Notes: generated by a model from the letters alone, not told the origin. DNA of 64,000 nucleotides from Streptomyces sp. ISL-98 (GCF_018614055.1 NZ_JAGGPB010000034.1:248001-312000); one strand, 5' to 3'. Shown: positions 36,645 to 45,069, counted from the stretch's first letter. Program-made: numbers and translations.

Positions 36645-36992
36645 GTGTACGGAGGAATGCCGATCGCCGGTGTGGTCGGGCTCGGCGGGGCGTCGTCGCT
36701 CGCGGCCAGACGGTCCGGCTTCGACACGCTCGCGAACGTCGTCGCGGCGACCACTCTGCTCATGGCCGGAGTCTCCCTGTTCAAAATCATTCCCCGGCGC
36801 ATGCCCGATATCGCACTCACTGACCCCGGAGCCTTTCAACGCTCCGCAGGACACGGCACGTTGAACGAGCCCCGGCTTTCCCGCGGGACGTTCCGCCGTC
36901 GTCACCGAATCCAACGGACACCGAGCAACAGCGCACGACCGATGGGCAATTCCGCAATTTCCGATGACAGGAGATTCAGCAATGACCACTAA
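36645..36992 (+). CDS. Small membrane protein with doubtful C-terminal half
   Basis: From GTG 36645 (CAGGAG 4 nt upstream) the first 50-odd residues read naturally: MYGGMPIAGVVGLGGASS, then one transmembrane helix (about 24-46, NVVAATTLLMAGVSLFKII). After about residue 60 the sequence becomes basic and atypical (GTFRRRHRIQRTP), with relaxed third-position bias, as if the true end was lost through a frameshift. The stop overlaps the NHL start by 11 nt. Unknown function. Confidence 0.55.
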   Translation: MYGGMPIAGVVGLGGASSLAARRSGFDTLANVVAATTLLMAGVSLFKIIPRRMPDIALTDPGAFQRSAGHGTLNEPRLSRGTFRRRHRIQRTPSNSARPMGNSAISDDRRFSNDH

Positions 36993-39270
36993 CGGTGCTA
37001 CTGCCGCTCCCTACCCCGACGGAACAATCGTCACCGCGGCCGGCAACGGCCAGGCAGGGTACGTATCCGACGGCAGCCCTGCCGTCGGCACCAAGACCCA
37101 CTACCCCCACGGGGTCGCGGTCGACGGCGAAGGCAACCTCTACATCGCCGACCAGCACAACCACCGGGTCCGGAAGGTGGCCCCGAACGGGATCATCACC
37201 ACGGTGGCAGGCACCGGCACAGCGGGCTTCGTGTCGGACGGCGGCCCCGCCGCCGGCACCCCGCTCCACTACCCCAGCGGGGTGGCGGTCGACGGCTCCG
37301 GGAACCTGTTCATCGCCGACCACTACAACCACCGGGTACGGAAGGTGGCCCCGAACGGGATCATCACCACGGTGGCCGGCACCGGCACAGCAGGGTTCGT
37401 CTCCGACGGTGGTCCGGCTGTCGGCGCCCGTCTTCACTACCCCATCGGGGTGGCGGTCGACGGCGCCGGAAACCTGTTCATCGCCGACCAGCACAACCAC
37501 CGGATCCGGAAGGTGACCCCCGACGGGATCATCACCACAGTGGCCGGCAACGGCCAGGCCGGATTCGTCTCGGACGGCGGCCCCGCCGTCGCCACCCAGC
37601 TGTATCACCCGCTCGGGGTTGCGGTGGACGAGTCAGGAAACCTCTACATCGGTGACTGGAGCAACCACCGCATCCGTAAGGTGGATGCGAAGGGCAACAT
37701 CACCACGGTGGCCGGCAACGGCGTCGCCGGGTACGTCTCGGACGGCGGCCCCGCCGTCGCCACCCGCGTCTACCACCCCGGCGGCATGGCAGTGGACGCC
37801 GCCGGAAGCCTGTACTTCGCCGATCACGCCAACCACCGCATCCGTAAGGTGGATGCGAACGGGAACATCACCACGGTCGCCGGCACCGGTGTCGCCGGAT
37901 ACGTCGCCGACGGCGGCCCTGGCGTCGCCACTCAGCTCTACTACCCGACTGACGTGGCGGTGGACCCGTCCGGGAACCTGTTCATCGCCGACCGGCACAA
38001 CCACCGCATCCGGCGGGTGTACGGCGCTGCGCACGTGCAGCCGCCTAAGCCCCCGATGGCCGACCTCTTCGGCGAGATGGTGGCCCCTTCCTCGGTGCCG
38101 CGCGGCCAGGAGTTCGACCTCGGCGCCCGTATCCGCAACCGTGGCCCGGCCACCGTCGACGGCGGGAACGTCACCGTCGTGATGACGCTGGCCGAGGGTC
38201 TGACCGGCGGCCCCGGTACCACTGGTCGCCGACTGACCCGTACCTTCTCCGGAGCCCAACTCGTCCCGAACGGCGGCTCGCTGGACGGCGTCTTCCGGGT
38301 GAGCGCCCCCGACACCACGCCTCCCGGGATGTACGAATCGACACTGGAGATCCAGTACGGCGGCGATCTCAACCTCAAGGACAACGTCTTCAAGCTGCCC
38401 GTCACCGTCGTCGTGCCCGCGCCGGTCGGGGACGAGACGGCGCTGACGATCTATCAGGAGACCGTCCCCGAGGCCGCTGCGGGCCAGAGCAGCCGCATCA
38501 ACCTGCGGCTTCTCTCGCCCACGAGCCAGCCGGTCAACCCCGGCATCATCATCCAGCGTTTCACCGCGCCGACCGGTTTCGTGTTCAACGGCCGGCCGAC
38601 GTACGCGTACCACACGGCATCCCACGGGGTGATCACCGGCGACCTCGACCACCAGGTCCACGACGGCGGCCGAACGATGATCATCGCCGCCAACCCGCAC
38701 CTCAACACCACAGCCACCGACACCGGCTCCCTCATCTACTCCATCCCTCTCCTCGCCCTGCCCGGTGCCACCCCGGGACTGCAGACCGACGGATCGGCCA
38801 GCATCGGCAGGCGCACCCCCGTACAGCTCGCTGCCAAGATCGTCGGGGCTGCCGCCGATTCGGCGCAGGTCATACAGATCCAGCGGGAAAAGGCGAAGGT
38901 GCGGCCCGGTCAGCAGTGGGTGTATCCGGCGGTCTTCAAGGTGACCAACACCGGCCGGGCCCGGATCGGCAACCACCCGATCGTCCTCAGCGCGCCCGAA
39001 GGGATGCGCTTCACCGAAGACCGGCTGGTGATGTCCCGGCAGGACGATGACGGCCGGGAGACCGTCAGCCCGGCCGTACGGTCGGCCGACGGGCGCACCC
39101 TCACCTGTTCCGCCGTCGCTCTTGAGCTCGACCAGGGCAAGTCGGCGTCGATGTACCCCGAGATGGAGGTGGACCGCTCGGCCGCCCCGGGTGAGGTGAC
39201 GGTCCGCCTCCAGATGGGCAGCCCCGTCTTCTCCTCGGGCTACGCCACGATCGTCGTCGAACCCCGGTAA
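36982..39270 (+). CDS. Six-blade NHL-repeat protein with Ig-like C-terminal domains
   Basis: A 762-residue protein. Residues 14-350 hold six NHL repeats of about 56 residues, each with GVAVD..GNLYIAD..NHRIRKV and ending in ITTVAG.G.AG(F/Y)VSDGGPA, which would close as a six-bladed propeller. From about 360 on come beta-sandwich, CARDB/alpha-galactosidase-like segments (GQEFDLGARIRNRGPATVDGGNVTV in pieces). There is no signal peptide. The ATG at 36982 has AGGAG 8 nt upstream. A binding or scaffolding role next to the glycosyltransferase is likely; ligand unknown. Confidence 0.85.
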   Translation: MTTNGATAAPYPDGTIVTAAGNGQAGYVSDGSPAVGTKTHYPHGVAVDGEGNLYIADQHNHRVRKVAPNGIITTVAGTGTAGFVSDGGPAAGTPLHYPSGVAVDGSGNLFIADHYNHRVRKVAPNGIITTVAGTGTAGFVSDGGPAVGARLHYPIGVAVDGAGNLFIADQHNHRIRKVTPDGIITTVAGNGQAGFVSDGGPAVATQLYHPLGVAVDESGNLYIGDWSNHRIRKVDAKGNITTVAGNGVAGYVSDGGPAVATRVYHPGGMAVDAAGSLYFADHANHRIRKVDANGNITTVAGTGVAGYVADGGPGVATQLYYPTDVAVDPSGNLFIADRHNHRIRRVYGAAHVQPPKPPMADLFGEMVAPSSVPRGQEFDLGARIRNRGPATVDGGNVTVVMTLAEGLTGGPGTTGRRLTRTFSGAQLVPNGGSLDGVFRVSAPDTTPPGMYESTLEIQYGGDLNLKDNVFKLPVTVVVPAPVGDETALTIYQETVPEAAAGQSSRINLRLLSPTSQPVNPGIIIQRFTAPTGFVFNGRPTYAYHTASHGVITGDLDHQVHDGGRTMIIAANPHLNTTATDTGSLIYSIPLLALPGATPGLQTDGSASIGRRTPVQLAAKIVGAAADSAQVIQIQREKAKVRPGQQWVYPAVFKVTNTGRARIGNHPIVLSAPEGMRFTEDRLVMSRQDDDGRETVSPAVRSADGRTLTCSAVALELDQGKSASMYPEMEVDRSAAPGEVTVRLQMGSPVFSSGYATIVVEPR
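37021..38031 (+). repeat. Six tandem ~168-bp repeats within the NHL gene
   Basis: The six propeller blades are encoded by units of about 168 bp that stay very similar at DNA level (for example recurring gtcgacggc...gggaacctg, atcaccacggtggc, ccgtcggc). Such similarity suggests recent expansion or ongoing gene conversion. The blades are coding, not an intergenic array. Confidence 0.75.
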
Positions 39271-39413
39271 GAAACCCCCGGTAAGAAACACGGCAATAAA
39301 TGGCTGGCACTGCGTCCCGGGACAGGGTTATGGTTCCCCCGTTCCGGGACGCGGCTGTGCCGCGACCGGAGCGCATTGTCGGTTCGTTGAAGAAGCAGGA
39401 GGTGAGGACATTG

Positions 39414-39488
39414 ATGACTGTCACGGTGACGGGCACTGCCCGCATTCAGGAGTTCATCATCGTTTCCACCCCTGTGGTCTCCGGCTGA
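39414..39488 (+). CDS. Candidate 24-residue peptide
   Basis: AGGAGGTGAGG (39397-39407) precedes ATG 39414 (or TTG 39411), which opens a 24-codon ORF rich in Thr/Val (MTVTVTGTARIQEF, then IIVSTPVVSG). It lies between the NHL gene and rsgA. The very good ribosome-binding site and lack of any other gene there make translation plausible. Role unknown: a secreted or modified peptide of the preceding locus or a leader for rsgA are both possible. Positions 39271-39413 otherwise show nothing. Confidence 0.45.
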   Translation: MTVTVTGTARIQEFIIVSTPVVSG

Positions 39489-39548
39489 CACCCACTCAAC
39501 TTCCGTGCGCAGAGCGCACCGCCGGGGCCACCCTTCGAAGGGTTCCCC

Positions 39549-40664
39549 TTGTTCAACGCTTTGCTCAACACGTCCCACCACTCCGCTGCCCAGCACGCCC
39601 TCGCCCCCTACGGCTGGGACGCAGCATGGGAAGCCGAATTCGCTCCGTACGCCGCACAGGGCCTGCTGCCCGGCCGTGTCGTACGGGTCGACCGGGGCCA
39701 GTGCGACGTCGTCACCGCCGACGGCACCGTCCGCGCCGACACCGCCTACGTAACTCCCCACGACCCGCTGCGCGTTGTGTGCACCGGCGACTGGGCGGCC
39801 GTCGACCCCGTCGGCGATCCGCAGTTCGTACGGGCGTATCTGCCGCGCCGTACGGCTTTCGTACGCTCCACCTCCTCCTCCCGGTCCGAGGGGCAGATCC
39901 TCGCGGCCAACGTCGACCACGCGATCATCGCGGTCTCGCTCGCGGTCGAGCTCGACCTCGGGCGCATCGAGCGGTTCCTGGCGCTGGCCTGGGAGTCGGG
40001 CGCCCAGCCGCTGGTCGTCCTCACCAAGGCCGACCTGGTGCCGGACGCCACCGGGCTCTCGTACCTCGTCGACGACGTGGAGACCACCGCGCCCGGCGTG
40101 CAGGTGCTGGCCGTCAGCTCCACGACGGGCGACGGCCTCGACGTACTCAGCGCTGTCGTCTCGGGCGGTACGAGCGTGCTGCTCGGGGTGTCCGGTGCGG
40201 GCAAGTCGACCCTCGCCAACGCGCTGCTCGGCGAGGACGTGATGGATGTGCAGGCCGCCCGTGAAGTCGACGGCAAGGGCCGGCACACCACCACGACGCG
40301 CAACCTGCTCGCGCTGCCCGGCGGGGGAGTGCTCATCGATACGCCCGGACTGCGCGGCGTGGGGCTGTGGGACGCCGAGGCCGGTGTCGGGCAGGTGTTC
40401 TCGGAGATCGAGGCGCTGGCCGAAGACTGCCGGTTCCACGACTGCGCCCACGAGGCGGAGCCGGGCTGCGCGGTCCTCGCCGCCATCGAGGACGGCACAC
40501 TGCCCCACCGGCGGCTCGACAGCTACCGCAAGCTGCTGCGCGAGAACCGGCGCATCGTCGCCAAGACCGATGCCCGTCTGCGGGGCGAGATGCTGAAGGA
40601 CTGGAAGCGCAAGGGCGCCGAGGGGCGCTTCGCGATGGAGGCCAAGCGCGGCAAGGTGCGCTAG
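39549..40664 (+). CDS. rsgA: Ribosome small-subunit-dependent GTPase A
   Basis: A 371-residue circularly permuted GTPase that checks late 30S assembly. An OB domain (about 40-115) precedes permuted G motifs: G4 LTKAD, then G1 GVSGAGKST, then G3 DTPGL. A C-terminal zinc finger follows (CRFHDCAHEAEPGC). The start is TTG 39549 with AAGGG 6 nt upstream, as the reading frame and family N-terminus (LAPYGWD) require. A strong terminator follows. Confidence 0.94.
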   Translation: MFNALLNTSHHSAAQHALAPYGWDAAWEAEFAPYAAQGLLPGRVVRVDRGQCDVVTADGTVRADTAYVTPHDPLRVVCTGDWAAVDPVGDPQFVRAYLPRRTAFVRSTSSSRSEGQILAANVDHAIIAVSLAVELDLGRIERFLALAWESGAQPLVVLTKADLVPDATGLSYLVDDVETTAPGVQVLAVSSTTGDGLDVLSAVVSGGTSVLLGVSGAGKSTLANALLGEDVMDVQAAREVDGKGRHTTTTRNLLALPGGGVLIDTPGLRGVGLWDAEAGVGQVFSEIEALAEDCRFHDCAHEAEPGCAVLAAIEDGTLPHRRLDSYRKLLRENRRIVAKTDARLRGEMLKDWKRKGAEGRFAMEAKRGKVR

Positions 40665-40679
40665 CCATCGGGTGTGGTG

Positions 40680-40712
40680 AGTGGGGCAGCGGGACCTTCC
40701 CGTTGCCCCACT
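40680..40712 (+). terminator. Terminator of rsgA
   Basis: AGTGGGGCAGCGGG (40680-40693) pairs with CCCGTTGCCCCACT (40699-40712), a 14-bp stem with one G-T wobble and a 5-nt loop, 15 nt after the rsgA stop. Confidence 0.75.
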
Positions 40713-40783
40713 GTCGTGTCCGAACTTCTGTGTCCGAAACCCGCGAGTGCCTCGTCTCCGGCTGTCGCACACTGGGTGACGTG

Positions 40784-42190
40784 ATGGACGAAGAGACCAA
40801 GTACGAGGCGGTGACCAGCCGCGACGCGCGCTTCGACGGAGAGTTCTTCTTCGCCGTCGTGACCACCGGCATCTACTGCCGGCCGAGCTGCCCCGCCGTC
40901 ACCCCCAAGCGCAAGAACGTCCGCTTCTACCCGACCGCGGCCGCCGCCCAGGGCAACGGCTTCCGCGCCTGCCGCCGCTGCCGCCCCGACGCCGTACCCG
41001 GCTCCGCCGACTGGAACGCGCGCGCCGATGTCGTGGGCCGCGCCATGCGGATGATCGGCGACGGAGTCGTCGACCGCGAGGGCGTCCCCGGGCTCGCCGG
41101 GCGGCTCGGCTACAGCACGCGGCAGGTGCAGCGGCAGCTCACCGCCGAGCTGGGCGCCGGGCCCGTCGCGCTCGCCCGCGCGCAGCGCGCACACACCGCC
41201 CGCGTACTGCTCCAGACGACCGGGCTGCCGGTCACGGAGATCGCGTTCGCGTCCGGCTTCGCGAGCGTGCGGCAGTTCAACGACACGATCCGGCAGATCT
41301 ACGCCCGTACCCCGAGCGAGCTGCGCGTGGAGTCGGGGACCAAGACCGGGACCAGAGACAGCGCGGGCAGCAGCGCAGGACCCGCCCTCGCCGCCGGGAT
41401 TCCGCTGCGGCTCGCCTACCGGGGGGCGTACGCCGCCCGCGAGGTCTTCGATCTCCTCGCGAGCGAGGCCGTCCCGCGCATCGAGGAGGTCGTCGGCGAG
41501 CCGGGCGCCCGCACCTACCGGCGCACGCTGCGGCTGCCGTACGGCACGGGCATCGTCGCCGTCGACGAAGCGCCGCACAACGGCTGGCTCGAAGCCCGCA
41601 TCCACCTCACCGACCTGCGCGACCTCACCACCGCCGTCCAGCGCCTGCGCAGGCTCTTCGACCTGGACGCCGACCCGTACGCCGTCGACGAACGCCTCGC
41701 CGCCGACCCGCGCCTGGCGCCGCTGGTCGCCGCCCGGCCCGGACTGCGCTCGCCGGGCGCCGCCGACCCGGACGAGTTCGCGGTACGGGCGCTGGTGGGG
41801 CGGGAAGGCGCCGTACAGCTCATCGAAACGTACGGAAAGGCCCTGGACCAGCCCTGTGGTGCGCTGACGCACGTCTTCCCCGAGCCGGGCGCCCTCGCCG
41901 GGGCCGACGACCCCGCACTACGGGCCCTCGCGACCGCCCTCGCCGACGGCGACGTACGCCTGGATCCGGGTGCCGACCGCGACGAGGCGCAGCGGGCGCT
42001 GCTCGCGCTGCCCGGGATCACCGCGAGGACGGCGGGGCTGATCAGGATGCGGGCGCTCGGTGATCCCGATGTCCTGCCGGACGGGGAGGCGGAGGGCGAG
42101 TTCGGGGGCGGGCCGCAGTCGGACGGGTGGCGGCCCTGGCGTTCGTACGCCGTACAGCATCTCTGGACGGTCGGTCCGGACCCCGGCTGA
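40784..42190 (+). CDS. Ada-AlkA fusion: methyl-sensing regulator and 3-methyladenine DNA glycosylase
   Basis: A 468-residue three-part DNA-repair protein. Residues 1-75 form the Ada zinc/methyl-acceptor domain (C32 in YCRPSC, C36, C63, C66 in CRRC). Residues 80-180 are an AraC-type helix-turn-helix. From about 200 to the end is an AlkA domain with its N-terminal beta fold and helix-hairpin-helix glycosylase (LPGITARTAGLIRMRALGDPDVLP in two pieces; the Asp in GDPD is catalytic). The C-terminal O6-methylguanine domain of E. coli Ada is absent. The AidB-like gene at 22.8 kb may belong to the same response. The ATG 40784 is chosen from the domain start. Confidence 0.92.
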   Translation: MDEETKYEAVTSRDARFDGEFFFAVVTTGIYCRPSCPAVTPKRKNVRFYPTAAAAQGNGFRACRRCRPDAVPGSADWNARADVVGRAMRMIGDGVVDREGVPGLAGRLGYSTRQVQRQLTAELGAGPVALARAQRAHTARVLLQTTGLPVTEIAFASGFASVRQFNDTIRQIYARTPSELRVESGTKTGTRDSAGSSAGPALAAGIPLRLAYRGAYAAREVFDLLASEAVPRIEEVVGEPGARTYRRTLRLPYGTGIVAVDEAPHNGWLEARIHLTDLRDLTTAVQRLRRLFDLDADPYAVDERLAADPRLAPLVAARPGLRSPGAADPDEFAVRALVGREGAVQLIETYGKALDQPCGALTHVFPEPGALAGADDPALRALATALADGDVRLDPGADRDEAQRALLALPGITARTAGLIRMRALGDPDVLPDGEAEGEFGGGPQSDGWRPWRSYAVQHLWTVGPDPG

Positions 42191-42193
42191 CAG

Positions 42194-42410
42194 TCAGTCC
42201 AGGCCCCAGCTGTGGATCTTCTGCGGGTGGATCCGGATGAGCTCCTGGCTGAAGTGGGGACCGAGCTCGTGCGGGCCCGTCAGCAGCTCGGCCTCGCCCC
42301 GGATGTCCACCCCGCGCACGGCCCACGGGCGCAGGCTCACGATGTCGTCGACCACCAGCGCGACCTTCGGGTTCGCCTGGAGGTTGCGCCACTTCTTGGT
42401 CGTGCCGAAC
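42194..42410 (-). pseudogene. Decapitated PPOX-class (F420-dependent) oxidoreductase
   Basis: The minus-strand frame ending at 42194 reads TTKKWRNLQANPKVALVVDD, RPWAVRGVDIRGEAELL and IHPQKIHSWGLD, the C-terminal half of pyridoxamine-5'-phosphate-oxidase-like F420-dependent proteins (full length about 130-150 residues). About 70 residues remain. The N-terminal half is absent and replaced by the integrase end of the prophage; the apparent ATG at 42442 is prophage sequence. Confidence 0.75.
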
Positions 42411-42440
42411 ACCTGCCAAAGACACCCCATGCGTGCCAAC
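42395..42440. other. Probable left attachment site (attL)
   Basis: The junction between PPOX coding sequence (minus strand ggcacgaccaagaagtgg at about 42388-42405) and prophage DNA lies just in front of the serine integrase. Serine integrases normally sit next to attP, so this is attL. The core cannot be fixed without the other end. The other half of the PPOX gene is expected at attR, beyond the right edge. Confidence 0.6.
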
Positions 42441-42447
42441 ATGAAAC

Positions 42448-43860
42448 ATGACCTACGAACCGGCGGATCACCAACTCGCGTGCATCTACTGCCGCATCAG
42501 CAGCGACCGAGAAGGCGCCGGCCTAGCCGTCGAGCGGCAGCGCGAGGACTGCGAACAGCTCGCTGACCAACTCGGCCTGAAAGTCCTTGAGGTGTACGAG
42601 GACAACGACCTCTCCGCCTACAGCGGCAAGCCCCGCCCCGGGTACAAGCGGCTCCTGGACGACCTCCGGGCCGGGCGGGCGGGGGTTGTACTGGCCTGGC
42701 ATACCGACCGGCTCCACCGCTCACCGACAGAGCTGGAGGAGTACATCGACGTATGCCAGCCGCAGCGCATCGACACTCGTACGGTCAAGGCGGGGAACCT
42801 CGATCTGACCACTGCCACCGGCCGGATGATCGCCAGGCAGCTCGGCGTCCAGGCCCGCTACGAGGTTGAGCGGATGATCGAGCGACAGAAGCGGTCGCGG
42901 GATCAGATGGCGGAGAAGGGCAAGTACTTCGGCGGGCCGCGGCCGTTCGGCTGGGAAAAGGGCGGAGTCACGCAGGTCCCGGAGGAGATTGCCGCCCTGC
43001 GCGAGGCGTGCCAAGCCCTTCTCGCAGGGGCGTCGCTGCGCGCTGTCGCCGCAGACTTCAACGAGCGCGGCATTCACACCAGCTCGGGCGGGCAGTGGGT
43101 CGGCCCTGATCTCCGGCAAGTCCTCCTGCGGCCGCGCAACGCTGGCATCATCAAGCACCGCGGCGAAGAGGCCGGCCGGGCGGTATGGGAGCCCGCGCTG
43201 GACGAGCCGTTGTGGCGGAGCGTCGTAGCGCTGCTGAAGGAGCCGTCTCGCCGCACGGTGACGACCAACGTGCGCAAACACCTGGGGTCGAATCTGTACG
43301 TCTGCGGGGTCTGTGGTTGCACGCTGCGGGCCTCTTCGAAGAATTCGGGGAAGGGGCGCCCGATGCGGTCCGTATACCGCTGTCGGGAAGCGGATCACGT
43401 GACGCGCAGCCAGCCCCGCTTGGACGACCATGTGCAGTTGGCAGTTCTCGAACGAGTCTCGCGGCCCGACGCCGCTGAGCTGATGGCGCAGCGCGAGGAT
43501 CCGGTTGACGTGCGGGGTACCCAGGAGGAGATGCGCGCGGCCCGCGAGACGCTGGACAGCCTGGCCGGGATGCTGGGCTCGGGCGGGATGGATTTGCAGG
43601 AGTGGCGCGTGGCCTCGGCGGCGGCGCGGGCGCGGTTGAAGGACGCCGAGTTGGTCATGTCTCGAGCGGTGAAGGCCAACCCGGTGGGTGAGCTGCTGGA
43701 TACGGATGATCCGGAGGCTGCCTGGAATCGGTTCGATCTGTCTCGTCGTAGGTCGGTGGTGGATTACCTGATGACTGTTCGCGTGATGCCGTCGAGGGGC
43801 GGGCGGTTGCCGGGTGGCCAGTACTGGGATGCGGCGACGGTGCAGATCGAGTGGAAGTGA
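42448..43860 (+). CDS. int: Large serine recombinase (phage integrase)
   Basis: A 470-residue site-specific recombinase. The N-terminal catalytic domain (about 10-155) has Y-x-R-x-S with nucleophile S18 (YCRISSD), and the arginines around DRLHRSPTELE. The recombinase domain (about 165-270) contains RPFGWEKGG. A zinc ribbon follows (about 285-320; CGVCGCTLR) and a coiled coil (about 355-420) of the type that controls directionality. It integrates phage DNA between attP and attB, here in a PPOX gene. The size is near that of the TP901-1 and R4 integrases. No excisionase (RDF) was recognised in the window. Confidence 0.95.
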   Translation: MTYEPADHQLACIYCRISSDREGAGLAVERQREDCEQLADQLGLKVLEVYEDNDLSAYSGKPRPGYKRLLDDLRAGRAGVVLAWHTDRLHRSPTELEEYIDVCQPQRIDTRTVKAGNLDLTTATGRMIARQLGVQARYEVERMIERQKRSRDQMAEKGKYFGGPRPFGWEKGGVTQVPEEIAALREACQALLAGASLRAVAADFNERGIHTSSGGQWVGPDLRQVLLRPRNAGIIKHRGEEAGRAVWEPALDEPLWRSVVALLKEPSRRTVTTNVRKHLGSNLYVCGVCGCTLRASSKNSGKGRPMRSVYRCREADHVTRSQPRLDDHVQLAVLERVSRPDAAELMAQREDPVDVRGTQEEMRAARETLDSLAGMLGSGGMDLQEWRVASAAARARLKDAELVMSRAVKANPVGELLDTDDPEAAWNRFDLSRRRSVVDYLMTVRVMPSRGGRLPGGQYWDAATVQIEWK

Positions 43861-43893
43861 CTGCGCCCCCGGCTGTGTAGGCCGGGGGCGCAG
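43861..43893 (+). terminator. Integrase terminator
   Basis: CTGCGCCCCCGGC (43861-43873) and GCCGGGGGCGCAG (43881-43893) form a perfect 13-bp stem with a 7-nt loop directly after the integrase stop codon. Confidence 0.8.
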
Positions 43894-43990
43894 CAGCCGC
43901 TCTTCGCTTGCCTGGGGGGCGGTGCGAGGAGGGCTGTTCATGGTGGGGGGTGGTCCGTGTGGAGTACCCGCCTCCCCCGTGATCAAACAC

Positions 43991-44008
43991 TGTAGGTTTT
44001 ACCCTACA
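43991..44008. promoter_or_regulatory. Operator-like inverted repeat upstream of the small XRE gene
   Basis: TGTAGG-ttttac-CCTACA, an 18-bp inverted repeat in an AT-rich patch 34 bp before the GTG start of the XRE regulator. Autoregulation is likely by analogy with phage repressors. Confidence 0.5.
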
Positions 44009-44041
44009 TACTTTCGATCATGGACCCGTGAGCGTGGATGG

Positions 44042-44281
44042 GTGCCGCGCTCCGTCCCACCGCCCGACTGGGTACTCGCTCGCCGCCGGGCCATCGGGGC
44101 TCAGATCCGCGCCGCCCGCCTCCACACGAACCTGACGCAGGAGGCAGTAGCTGCGCGCATCGGGATGGACCGGGCGACGTACAACCGGATCGAGCAGGGC
44201 CACGCGAGCGCGCTGGTCGACTCGCTGATCCTCATCGCCGACGCGATCGGTGTACCGCTCGCAGACCTCGTCCGGCAGTAG
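44042..44281 (+). CDS. XRE/Cro-CI type regulator
   Basis: A 79-residue protein, nearly all helix-turn-helix: IGAQIRAARLHTNLTQEAVAARIGMDRATYNRIEQG in pieces, then DSLILIADAIGVPLADLV. It is a likely phage repressor or Cro-like switch. The start GTG 44042 is the first usable codon in frame. It converges with the zinc-ribbon gene ending at 44286. Confidence 0.85.
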   Translation: MPRSVPPPDWVLARRRAIGAQIRAARLHTNLTQEAVAARIGMDRATYNRIEQGHASALVDSLILIADAIGVPLADLVRQ

Positions 44282-44285
44282 GGGC

Positions 44286-44648
44286 TTAACCCTCCATGTG
44301 GCCGCAGCCCTGACAGATGTACATGGAGTACCCGGTCGGGTTGCCCTGGTCGTCCGTCTCGACGGTGCGGTACATGGTGCCGCCGCACTTGCCGCACCCG
44401 CGTGTCTGAATGAGCTGTCCCATGGAACTCTCCATCTCGTTGACGATTCGTCGGTCGGCGTCGCGCTGTGTGGCGCGCTCACCGAGAGCTGCGTCCAGCA
44501 GTGCGATGGCGTGCTCGCGCTCCTGCTGGTGCCGCTCGATGTCCTCCGGGCTGTCCCCAGGGATTGCGTACCGGGTGCACGTGCGGCAGTACCAGCGCTC
44601 GGGGAGCGCTGCCGCGCGGTGCATCGGGGTGTGGCAGCTGGGGCACAT
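44286..44648 (-). CDS. Phage zinc-ribbon protein
   Basis: A 120-residue protein with two zinc ribbons: an N-terminal pair (CPSC...CRTC) and a C-terminal pair (CGKCGG...CQGCGHMEG), separated by a helical stretch (about 40-85). The upstream 78-residue gene ends with the same CxxCGHME pattern, so the two are related. Start and stop of the two genes overlap (TGATG). Role unknown; such proteins in phages often bind nucleic acid or modulate host transcription. Confidence 0.7.
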   Translation of the reverse strand: MCPSCHTPMHRAAALPERWYCRTCTRYAIPGDSPEDIERHQQEREHAIALLDAALGERATQRDADRRIVNEMESSMGQLIQTRGCGKCGGTMYRTVETDDQGNPTGYSMYICQGCGHMEG

Positions 44649-44884
44649 CACACGTCCTCCATATGGCCGCAGGCGGAGCAGACCCAAAGGTCGCGCTGCA
44701 TCCACATCGTCCTGCGACAGCGGGGGCACCCGGTTGTTTGGATGCCCAGCGGGGTCATGAGGGGCGGGTCCGGAGTGGCGGCCGCGTACTCGACGATCCG
44801 CTCGCGCTCCTGGTCGTCATCGGTGGCGGCCATGCGGAGCAGTCGGGCGGTGCGGGTACGGGCCTCGTCGGCGAAATCGGTCAT
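44648..44884 (-). CDS. Phage zinc-ribbon protein, short relative
   Basis: A 78-residue protein with an N-terminal helix (ADEARTRTARLLRMAATDDDQERERIVEYAA in pieces) and a C-terminal zinc ribbon (CPRCRRTMWMQRDLWVCSACGHMED). It is paralogous in its ribbon to the next gene. The ATG is at 44884. Unknown function. Confidence 0.65.
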   Translation of the reverse strand: MTDFADEARTRTARLLRMAATDDDQERERIVEYAAATPDPPLMTPLGIQTTGCPRCRRTMWMQRDLWVCSACGHMEDV

Positions 44885-44982
44885 CTCGCCGGGCAGATTA
44901 CGCCGTCAAGGGCATGCGGCGGGGCGCGCTGGCGGTCTTCACTCGGCGGTGTCATGAGCAGTCCTCGTTCGGGAGTGGAAAG

Positions 44983-45025
44983 CCCCGGCCTGCCTGCATC
45001 CCCAGGGTGCGAGGGCAGGCCGGGG
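44983..45025 (-). terminator. Terminator of the small-ORF cluster
   Basis: CCCCGGCCTGCC (44983-44994) pairs with GGCAGGCCGGGG (45014-45025), a perfect 12-bp stem. The loop itself can fold further (gcatccc/gggtgc). It separates the four-gene cluster on the right from the two zinc-ribbon genes on the left. Confidence 0.7.
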
Positions 45026-45069
45026 CGGTCAAGGCGCGACTACTGGGCAGGGGAGCCAGAGCCGGGGGG

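Noticed and set aside
37021..38031. Regular repeats considered as a CRISPR array
   Set aside because: Units are 168 bp, coding, and continuous with an NHL protein frame; no short direct repeats with unique spacers.
42194..42442. 82-residue PPOX-like ORF as an intact small gene
   Set aside because: The first 13 codons are prophage sequence and the family's N-terminal half is missing; treated as a truncated gene at attL.
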